From: Actinomycetes bacterium | GTDB taxonomy: Bacteria > Actinomycetota > Acidimicrobiia > Acidimicrobiales > Microtrichaceae | Length of the DNA stretch: 12,406 nt | Direction of reading: 5' to 3' | NCBI GenBank assembly: GCA_023434535.1 | Contig: JAEYSR010000120.1 | Location: 1 to 12,406 of the forward strand | Shown: positions 6,946-12,406 of the stretch, piece after piece | Position numbering within the stretch: the stretch's first letter is position 1 | Layout: each line of letters begins with the position of its first letter | Position numbers and translations under genes: made by a program | Notes under the pieces: model-generated | Database searches by the model: none | What the model was told of the DNA's origin: nothing | Seen by the model: only the letters and a program-made list of their open reading frames with translations

Positions 6946-9554
6946 CCGATCTCTCCAGCCCTCCGTGGACCGACCTGGCGGATGGGAACCCGACGCCGCA
7001 GCACGCGTCCGCCGTCGACGTGTCGTTCGGGCGACAGCACGGCGTGGCCGGGTCGGTCGTCCCCGCGGACCCGATCGCGTCGATCGACGACGCGATCGAC
7101 GCAGCCATCGGTCGACTGGCGCCGGCCTGGCCGCTCGACAGCTTCGTGGCCGTCAACCCGTACCTGGGGATGAGCGACCTCACGTTCGAGGCGGCCGCTC
7201 GGAAGCTGGCACTCTGCGCGGGAGCGACTAGCTCCATGGATCCGGACTTCTACCTCGAGGCGATCGAGCGGGGCGACATCACCGAGGCCGACCTCCGGGG
7301 CGATGCCGGTTGGTCGACGCTCGCAGAGCTCGTCGACGCGTTGCGACTCGCCGGACAGGCACCCACATCCACGAGAACCGTCCCGACCGTGGCCGCTGTC
7401 GCGACCCAGGTGACCGGCCACGACTGGAGCTCGGTCGTCGTCGACCGGATCGGGTCCTGGGCCGCCGCCTACTTCGACCTCGGTCAGGCATCGTGGGCGG
7501 CTGCGGAACGGGACGACGAGCTGTTCCGATCGTGGCGGCACGACGCCTCCGTCGACCGGACGCCCGAGATCCTCGGGCTGACGGGCTTCCGCCGCTTCGT
7601 GGGTGACCTCCCGGACGATCCCGCGGACGCCACCGATCGAGCCCTCGACGTCATCGGCATCCCCGGCCAGGCCACCGACGCGTACCTCCTCGCACTGCTG
7701 CTCCGGGTGCGGGGCTGGTCGGCCCACGTGGCCCGGCTGTGCTGGGAGAGCGGGCTCGCCGGGCGCGAGGACGACCGCATGCGGCAGTGGATCGCGGTCA
7801 TCCTCTCATCGGAGGCCGCGCTGCTCACCGCTCTCGCCGGGACCGCGGTTCCCGACGCCTGGGAGAGTGCGTTGCTGGCGGCGACCACCCCGGAACCCGA
7901 CGACGGCGCGCAGCGGGACGGCAACATGGAGTCGGTCGGTGGCACGGACGTCGACGGTGGCGCGGATCCGATCGGCCTCCTCATCCACGCCCAGGAGGCG
8001 TACGACCGGTCCGAGCAGCGGCGGTGGGTCGAGCTCTTCGACGCCCGACGCGACGACACGCCGGCTGTCCCCGGCCGGCCGCTCGCCCAGGCCGTCTTCT
8101 GCATCGATGTCCGGTCCGAGGTCATGCGGCGGCACGTCGAGCGCGTCGACGACCGCATCGAGACCCTGGGCTTCGCCGGGTTCTTCGGGCTCCCGATCGA
8201 CCACGTGGCGGTCGGGCACGACCGGGGCGAGGCGCAGTGCCCGGTCCTGATCGCACCCCAGCTCACCGTGGCCGAGACCGAGGTGCACCGCGGCAACCGT
8301 CGGGGAGCGGACGCCGCGACGACCCGTCAGCACTCCCGCCAGGTCCACCGAGCGTGGAAGTCGTTCAAGATGGGCGCCGTCTCGTGCTTCTCGTTCGTGG
8401 GTCCCGTCGGGCTCGCCTACCTGCCGAAGCTCGTCACGGACTCGATGGGCGTGAGTCGGCCCGTGCGCGATCCAGAGGTCGCCGGCCTGCGCCGGTCCCA
8501 GGTCCGCAGGCTCCGTCCGACACTCGACGCCTCAGACCGTGTCCCCGGGTCCGGAGTGCCGCGCGCGGCACGCGCGGAGATGGCCGAGAACATGCTGCGC
8601 GGCATGTCGCTCGTCGACGGGTTCGCCCCGATCGTGCTGCTGGTGGGCCACGGATCGAGCTCGGCCAACAACCCGTTCGCCGCCGGTCTCGACTGCGGGG
8701 CGTGCGGCGGTCACTCGGGACTCGTGAACGCCCGCGTCGCCGCCGATCTCCTGAACGACCGCGAGGTGCGCGACGCCCTCGCCGCCCGGGGAATCGCGAT
8801 CCCGTCCGACACCCGATTCGTCGCCGCTCGTCACGACACGACGACCGATGACGTCGAGGTCGTCGACGTGGTCGGTGTCGAACGGGAGGCGATCGACCAG
8901 GTCTGCGCCGCTCTGCGGACGGCCGGGGCCGGCGCCCGCCGGGAGAGGGCTGAGCGCCTGGGCATCTCAGAGCACTCCGCGGTGGACCGGCGGGTCCGCC
9001 GCCGGGCGCGCGACTGGGCCCAGGTCAGGCCCGAATGGGGCCTCGCCGGGTGCTCCGCGTTCATCGCCGCACCGCGACGCCGCACTGCGTCGCTGGACCT
9101 CCAGGGACGGGCGTTCCTGCACTCCTACGACTGGCGGGTGGACGAGGGCTTCTCCGTGCTCGAGTCGATCATCACGGCACCGATGGTGGTCGCCGACTGG
9201 ATCAACCTCCAGTACTTCGCCTCCACGGTGGACCCCGAGGTGTTCGGTGCGGGCGACAAGACCCTGCACAACGTCATCGGCCGGTTCGGGGTGCTCGAGG
9301 GCGCCCATGGCGACCTCAGGACCGGCCTGCCCATGCAGTCGGTCCACGACGGGTCCGGGCCACAGCACCAGCCGGTGCGGCTGACGGCCGTCATCGAGGC
9401 GCCGACAGCGGCGATCGGCGACGTGCTCGACCGCCACCCGGAGGTCGACGCCCTCTGCCGCCACGGCTGGATCTCCCTCTTCGCGATGGGTGAGGACGGA
9501 CGGGTGAGCCATCGCTACGCAGCCGACGGGAGCTGGGAGGCGACCGGTGCGTGA
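6942..9554 (+). CDS. dabA: DabA, zinc carbonic-anhydrase-like subunit of the inorganic-carbon pump
   Basis: This 870-aa soluble protein is of the UPF0753/DUF2309 family. DabA docks on DabB and is thought to hydrate CO2 to bicarbonate in one direction, driven by the ion gradient. The beta-carbonic-anhydrase-like site is complete: C387-I-D389-V-R391 in FCIDVRSEVMRRH, and H570 and C585 in GHGSSSANNPFAAGLDCGAC. The spacing (C-x-D, and 15 residues from His to Cys) equals that of characterised Halothiobacillus DabA (C351, D353, H524, C539). Other family hallmarks are WPLDSFVAVNPYLG (63-76), a late PEWGLAGCSAFIAAPR, and SYDWRVDEGFSVLESIITAP followed by NLQYFASTVDP. A Gly/Asp-rich insert (about 320-345) is probably a loop. 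It is translationally coupled to dabB by ATGA. No RuBisCO or carboxysome genes are nearby. Confidence 0.95.
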   Translation: MTDLSSPPWTDLADGNPTPQHASAVDVSFGRQHGVAGSVVPADPIASIDDAIDAAIGRLAPAWPLDSFVAVNPYLGMSDLTFEAAARKLALCAGATSSMDPDFYLEAIERGDITEADLRGDAGWSTLAELVDALRLAGQAPTSTRTVPTVAAVATQVTGHDWSSVVVDRIGSWAAAYFDLGQASWAAAERDDELFRSWRHDASVDRTPEILGLTGFRRFVGDLPDDPADATDRALDVIGIPGQATDAYLLALLLRVRGWSAHVARLCWESGLAGREDDRMRQWIAVILSSEAALLTALAGTAVPDAWESALLAATTPEPDDGAQRDGNMESVGGTDVDGGADPIGLLIHAQEAYDRSEQRRWVELFDARRDDTPAVPGRPLAQAVFCIDVRSEVMRRHVERVDDRIETLGFAGFFGLPIDHVAVGHDRGEAQCPVLIAPQLTVAETEVHRGNRRGADAATTRQHSRQVHRAWKSFKMGAVSCFSFVGPVGLAYLPKLVTDSMGVSRPVRDPEVAGLRRSQVRRLRPTLDASDRVPGSGVPRAARAEMAENMLRGMSLVDGFAPIVLLVGHGSSSANNPFAAGLDCGACGGHSGLVNARVAADLLNDREVRDALAARGIAIPSDTRFVAARHDTTTDDVEVVDVVGVEREAIDQVCAALRTAGAGARRERAERLGISEHSAVDRRVRRRARDWAQVRPEWGLAGCSAFIAAPRRRTASLDLQGRAFLHSYDWRVDEGFSVLESIITAPMVVADWINLQYFASTVDPEVFGAGDKTLHNVIGRFGVLEGAHGDLRTGLPMQSVHDGSGPQHQPVRLTAVIEAPTAAIGDVLDRHPEVDALCRHGWISLFAMGEDGRVSHRYAADGSWEATGA

Positions 9555-9626
9555 CCTGGTCCGGAGCGTCGTACTCGAGGTCCGTCCGATGAGCCGACGC
9601 GACGGGGTCCATGACCTACGCTTTCC

Positions 9627-9636
9627 AACACACGAA
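9627..9636 (+). promoter_or_regulatory. Copy of the dabB operator half-site before the HTH gene
   Basis: AACACACGAA here repeats, base for base, the left arm of the dabB promoter palindrome plus two more bases (5212-5221). It lies 38 nt upstream of the preferred HTH start, between dabA and the regulator. No complementary right arm is present. A small ACCGC/GCGGT inverted repeat (9636-9648) follows it directly. Confidence 0.4.
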
Positions 9637-9673
9637 CCGCTCAGCGGTCTCGGACGGTCGGAAGCGGGTGCAG

Positions 9674-10000
9674 GTGAACGACGAGAAGCCGGGTTGGACG
9701 TTCCTGACCAACCACGCGCACGTCCTGGCGTGCATCGCGGAGGAGCCCGACGTGCGGGGACGCGACATCGCGCAACGCGTCGGCATCACCGAACGCGCGG
9801 CCCAGGCGATCGTGTCGGACCTCGTCGCCGACGGCTACGTCACACGGACCCGGGTGGGCCGCCGGAACCACTACGAGATCGATGCTGGCGCACCACTGCG
9901 CCACCCGCTCGATCGGGGCATCTCGATCGGCGATCTCCTGGTCAGCCTCGGCAAGCTGCAGAAGCCGGCGACCCGACCACGTCGTCGGGCCAAGGCCTGA
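9674..10000 (+). CDS. Small winged-HTH regulator, candidate regulator of dab genes
   Basis: A single winged-helix DNA-binding domain fills most of this 108-aa protein: WTFLTNHAHVLACIAEEPDV, then RGRDIAQRVGITERAAQAIV as the recognition HTH, and YVTRTRVGRRNHYEI as the wing. The C-terminal PLRHPLDRGISIGDLLVSLG is typical of a small MarR/ArsR-like actinobacterial family that starts just before WTFLTNHAHVL. I chose GTG 9674 (GGAAG 9 nt upstream; yields MNDEKPGW...). An in-frame ATG at 9611 would add 21 residues that read less like coding sequence and cover a motif shared with the dabB promoter. The gene follows dabA on the same strand. Control of dabBA and of its own gene is inferred from that motif. 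No ligand-binding domain or Cys-rich sensor is visible. Confidence 0.85.
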   Translation: MNDEKPGWTFLTNHAHVLACIAEEPDVRGRDIAQRVGITERAAQAIVSDLVADGYVTRTRVGRRNHYEIDAGAPLRHPLDRGISIGDLLVSLGKLQKPATRPRRRAKA

Positions 10001-10061
10001 ACGCCACTCCGGCGGCGCTGACCGCGAGGACGCCGTCGTCTGTCGACCGGACGGCATCGGC

Positions 10062-10838
10062 ATGACGATCCTCGAGGGCAAGACCCTCCTCATCACCGGA
10101 GTCGTGACAGCGGACTCCATCGCCTTCTCGGTGGCCCGTCGGGCGATGGCGCTGGGAGCTCACGTGGTGCTCACGGCGCTCGACCGTGACCGGGACCGGG
10201 CTCAGGAGGCCGCGACCTCTCTCGGCATCGACCAGGTGCTCGACCTCGACGTCACCAGGCAGGAGGACTTCGATCGTCTCGAGCGCCGTCTGCGGGTGGA
10301 CGTCGGGCACCTCGACGGAGCGCTCCACGCCGTCGCCTTCGCCCCGCGTCCTGCCCTCGCCGGATCCTTCCTGGCCGCGGACGAGTCGTCGGTGGCGCAG
10401 GCCTTCGCCACCTCCTCGTACTCCTACGCGTCTCTGGCCGGGTTGCTCGCGTCGCTCGCTCCCGACAGGGGTGCAGCGCTCGTCGGCCTCGACTTCGACG
10501 CGGCCGGCGCCTGGCCGGTCTACAACTGGATGGGCGTCTGCAAGGCGGCGCTCGAGTCGATCAACCGGTACGTCGCCCGAGACCTCGGTCCCCGGGGAAT
10601 CCGCAGCAACCTCGTCGCGGCCGGGCCGTTGCACACGCGAGCGGCCAACGGCATCCCCGACTTCGACCGGCTGCTGTCCGCGTGGGACGCCCGGTCTCCT
10701 GTGCGCTGGGATCCGACCGACAACGAGCCTGTGGCCGACGCCGTCTGCTTCCTCCTGTCGGACCTCGCCCGGGCGATCACCGGTGAGATCCTCCACGTGG
10801 ACGGCGGCTACCACGCCATGGCCGCACCGCTTCGCTGA
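10062..10838 (+). CDS. fabI: Enoyl-[acyl-carrier-protein] reductase (NADH), FabI/InhA type
   Basis: This 258-aa short-chain dehydrogenase superfamily member catalyses the last step of each fatty-acid elongation cycle, reducing trans-2-enoyl-ACP with NADH in the cytoplasm. It aligns along its length with mycobacterial InhA. The dinucleotide loop is TGVVTADSIAFSVARRA (12-28). The catalytic set F145, Y154 and K161 lies in GLDFDAAGAWPVYNWMGVCK with InhA spacing (F149, Y158, K165). Also present are SYSYASLAGLL, then IRSNLVAAGPLHTRA (180-194) and a closing ITGEILHVDGGYH. The substrate loop after 194 is shorter than in InhA, so chain-length preference may be closer to plain FabI. The ATG at 10062 fits the family; upstream GGACGG is a weak ribosome site. 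It begins 61 bp after the HTH gene on the same strand, so read-through from the dab region is possible. Confidence 0.95.
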   Translation: MTILEGKTLLITGVVTADSIAFSVARRAMALGAHVVLTALDRDRDRAQEAATSLGIDQVLDLDVTRQEDFDRLERRLRVDVGHLDGALHAVAFAPRPALAGSFLAADESSVAQAFATSSYSYASLAGLLASLAPDRGAALVGLDFDAAGAWPVYNWMGVCKAALESINRYVARDLGPRGIRSNLVAAGPLHTRAANGIPDFDRLLSAWDARSPVRWDPTDNEPVADAVCFLLSDLARAITGEILHVDGGYHAMAAPLR

Positions 10839-10869
10839 CCGAGCCGGTTCTGTCGCCGCATCGGCTCGG
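10839..10869 (+). terminator. Hairpin directly after fabI
   Basis: CCGAGCCG (10839-10846) and CGGCTCGG (10862-10869) are perfect inverted repeats with a 15-nt loop, starting at the base after the fabI stop codon. No T-run follows. It lies in the 114-bp gap between two converging genes, where a stop for plus-strand transcripts is expected. The long loop makes it a moderate call. Confidence 0.4.
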
Positions 10870-10952
10870 ACCGCTCAGGACCTCCGGTCGCTCGAGCGGA
10901 ACGAGGATCGGAGAGGCTCCGGGACGCAGGCCGTGGGCCGTGGGGCCGAACC

Positions 10953-11744
10953 TCAGAACGCCGCCGTGACCAGTCGTCGGGTCGGGGCGGGGTCGGCCTG
11001 GACCACCTGGCCGGTCATGGAGCGGGCGCCGGGGGAGAGGAGCATCAGGACCACGTCGGCGGCCGGAGCCGGGTCCTGGCAGGTCCACGTGAGCGGCTCC
11101 ATCGGGGCCACGGTGCCCGGACTCCAGTCGCGGCGGGTCGACGCCGGCATGACGTCGATGACCGGCGCCACCAGGTTCGCCCGGAGCCCCACGCCGGCGA
11201 GCTGCTGGCTCAGAGAGGCGTTGACCTGGACCAGTGCGGCGCTGCACACGGACAGCCAGTTGGGCTGCTCCCAGTAGGCGCGACCCAGGTCGAGACCCAC
11301 GAGGGACACCCCGGTGGGAGCCGAGAGACCCCCCACCGTCCGGGCGATGGCGGCGTAGGAGTAGACGTTCATGTCGAACGCACGACACACGTCGGCGCTG
11401 CTCGCACCGGAGAAGGGTCCCTCGACGGCCGTCGCTGGAGCAGACCACACACCGTGGAAGACGCCGTCGACGGCTCCCCAGCTGTCCCTCAGCACGCCGA
11501 ACAGACGGCTGAGCCCGTGGTGCGACGTGATGTCGAGTCCGACGACACCCTCGACCCCGGGGCAGGAGGCGAACCGCTGTCGGACGACCTCGACGTGCTG
11601 CTCCGCGCTCGTGAGGAGAAGTCGGTGTCCGGCTCGCACCGCCTGGGCCACGACGGCGTCGGTGACGGGGTTCGCCGACTCGAGGCCCGTGATCAGCAAG
11701 CGGAGCGGCGGGGCGGTGTCGTCGGGGCTCGGGACCGGATCCAT
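10953..11744 (-). CDS. FabI-like SDR protein lacking catalytic Tyr and Lys
   Basis: This 263-aa Rossmann-fold protein is clearly related to the neighbouring fabI product. It keeps LLITGLESANPVTDAVV at the start, VYSYAAIARTVGGL (127-140), LVGLDLG (148-154), QPNWLSVCSAALVQVNASLS (160-179) and GLRANLVAP (185-193). In the active-site stretch, where FabI has Y-N-W-M-G-V-C-K, this protein has P161-N-W-L-S-V-C-S168, so both the catalytic Tyr and Lys are gone. The active-site Phe is Leu153, and the C-terminal HVDGG reads QADPA. The frame is intact over its full length, which argues for a selected non-enzymatic role (regulator, partner of FabI, cofactor or acyl binder) rather than decay. ATG 11744 was chosen because a strong promoter ends just before it; an outer ATG at 11801 would place the promoter inside the gene. 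Confidence 0.9.
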   Translation of the reverse strand: MDPVPSPDDTAPPLRLLITGLESANPVTDAVVAQAVRAGHRLLLTSAEQHVEVVRQRFASCPGVEGVVGLDITSHHGLSRLFGVLRDSWGAVDGVFHGVWSAPATAVEGPFSGASSADVCRAFDMNVYSYAAIARTVGGLSAPTGVSLVGLDLGRAYWEQPNWLSVCSAALVQVNASLSQQLAGVGLRANLVAPVIDVMPASTRRDWSPGTVAPMEPLTWTCQDPAPAADVVLMLLSPGARSMTGQVVQADPAPTRRLVTAAF

Positions 11745-11750
11745 GGGTCT

Positions 11751-11779
11751 AATATACGTTGAACAATTCGTATGTTCAA
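11751..11779 (-). promoter_or_regulatory. Leaderless promoter of the FabI-like gene
   Basis: Reading the minus strand, TTGAAC (11779-11774) and TATATT (11756-11751) are separated by exactly 17 nt, close to the sigma-70 consensus and the best promoter in the window. The -10 ends 6 nt before the ATG at 11744, so transcription should begin on or next to the start codon. No Shine-Dalgarno sequence is present. Both point to a leaderless mRNA, a common actinobacterial arrangement. Confidence 0.6.
11759..11779. promoter_or_regulatory. TTGAACA palindrome over the -35 box
   Basis: TTGAACA (11759-11765) and TGTTCAA (11773-11779) form a perfect inverted repeat with a 7-nt spacer. On the minus strand one arm contains the -35 box and the other lies in the promoter spacer. 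The position suits a dimeric repressor such as a TetR-type protein. No candidate repressor gene is adjacent within the window. Confidence 0.5.
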
Positions 11780-11840
11780 GAGCACGAAACAGGCAACGCA
11801 TCTGGGTCGATGATGCCCGGGTGGGGTGGAGGAACGACGC

Positions 11841-12406
11841 TCAGCTGACCGGCTCGGCCCGGATGACGATGTTGTCGTCGTAGTGACGCCGCTCCTGGTC
11901 GAAGGCGCCTCCACAGGTGATCAGCGTCAGGACCGGAGGGCCGCCGGTGCGGAACAGCTCGGCCCGTGGCAGCTCGTCCTTCTCCACCTGGAAGCGCTCG
12001 CGCACGACGAAGCGGTGCGCCGTTCCGGCGTCGTCGGTGATCACGACCTCGCTCCCGGCCTCCAGCCGCTGCAGGTCGCGGAACACCCCCGGGCGACCGT
12101 CGTAGTCGACGTGCGCCGCCACGACCGACGAGCCGTGGCTCGATCCGGGCCGGAGCCCGGGCGACCACCACCCGGCCTCCTCTCGTCGCGGGATCTCCAT
12201 CCGACCGTCGGGTGCGGCACCGACCGGCACGATCGGGCTGTCCACGCCGAGGGCGGGGATGGCGATGCGGGTGGGGAGACCCGGGAGCTGGATCGGTGCC
12301 GACGCCGGACGCAGCGCCGCCGGCAGCGTCGTCGTGGGAGCAGCGTCCGTCGGAGCCGACGGGGCCCCCGTGGTGGTGGTGAGGGGAGCGCCGACAAGGT
12401 CGGCGC
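11841..12406 (-). CDS. Class F-type sortase, N-terminus beyond window edge
   Basis: The frame is open from the right edge to TGA at 11843-11841: 187 codons, with the N-terminal signal or anchor missing. The visible part begins with a Thr/Pro/Ala-rich linker (TTTTGAPSAPTDAAPTTT), then the sortase barrel opens with PTRIAIPALGVDSPIVPVG. The catalytic triad is visible: His in VVAAHVDYDG (codon 12113-12111), Cys in LTLITCGGAF (codon 11915-11913, the TLXTC motif) and Arg in DDNIVIRAEP (codon 11861-11859). Length and motif spacing fit the short actinobacterial class E/F sortases. These are membrane-tethered transpeptidases that attach or process surface proteins outside the cell. No LPXTG-type substrate is seen in the window. 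A GTG at 12245 lies inside the barrel and is not the start. The FabI-like gene follows after 96 bp with its own promoter. Confidence 0.93.
   Translation of the reverse strand, partial: ADLVGAPLTTTTGAPSAPTDAAPTTTLPAALRPASAPIQLPGLPTRIAIPALGVDSPIVPVGAAPDGRMEIPRREEAGWWSPGLRPGSSHGSSVVAAHVDYDGRPGVFRDLQRLEAGSEVVITDDAGTAHRFVVRERFQVEKDELPRAELFRTGGPPVLTLITCGGAFDQERRHYDDNIVIRAEPVS

Noticed and set aside
6303..7727. 474-aa minus-strand frame across the dabB/dabA junction
   Set aside because: It is antisense to two conserved genes and shows no family motif.
9547..10065. 172-aa plus frame starting with GTG overlapping the dabA stop
   Set aside because: It reads through the HTH gene in the wrong frame with Arg/Gly-rich, motif-free sequence.
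10186..11277. 363-aa plus-strand frame across fabI and the following gap
   Set aside because: It is a shifted Ser/Arg/Thr-rich frame of fabI that runs antisense into the FabI-like gene.

Overview
This is a GC-rich window, with third codon positions almost all G or C. Its gene content fits Actinomycetota: an InhA-like enoyl-ACP reductase, a class F-type sortase, an ECF sigma factor paired with a membrane partner of the CU044_5270 type, and short -10 boxes of the TANNNT kind. I lean towards class Acidimicrobiia, but that is inference. No RNA gene, mobile element or CRISPR array was seen.

Layout. (1) 1-1577, minus: a secreted lipoprotein cut by the left edge, divergent from a LysR regulator (1713-2615, plus). 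(2) 2635-3255, minus: a conserved hypothetical protein, tail to tail with LysR. (3) 3477-5056, plus: an ECF sigma factor overlapping (ATGA) a one-pass membrane protein. A 15-codon leader ORF ends on the sigma start codon, and a perfect 14-bp hairpin follows the unit. (4) 5302-9554, plus: dabB-dabA, overlapping by ATGA. These encode the two-subunit inorganic-carbon pump (a NuoL-like membrane subunit and a carbonic-anhydrase-like zinc subunit), with a recognisable promoter overlaid by a palindrome. (5) 9674-10000 and 10062-10838, plus: a small winged-HTH regulator and an intact FabI/InhA-type reductase. (6) 10953-11744, minus: a second FabI-like protein that has lost the catalytic Tyr and Lys. 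Its promoter appears leaderless and carries a palindrome. (7) 11841-12406, minus: a sortase whose N-terminus lies beyond the right edge.

How the parts may work together. DabB and DabA should form one complex that uses the ion gradient to drive CO2 hydration to bicarbonate in the cytoplasm. No RuBisCO or carboxysome gene is in the window, so the bicarbonate may serve biotin-dependent carboxylases or growth at low CO2 (inference). The small HTH protein is a candidate dab regulator, because a 10-base word in the dabB promoter palindrome (AACACACGAA) recurs just upstream of its start. The same-strand fabI downstream could tie bicarbonate supply to fatty-acid elongation, but co-transcription is unproven.

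The items most worth following are the shared dab/HTH motif, the active-site-less FabI paralogue with its operator-like promoter, and the sigma-factor leader ORF. The core DAB system is already known. What may be new is its regulation and its neighbourhood.
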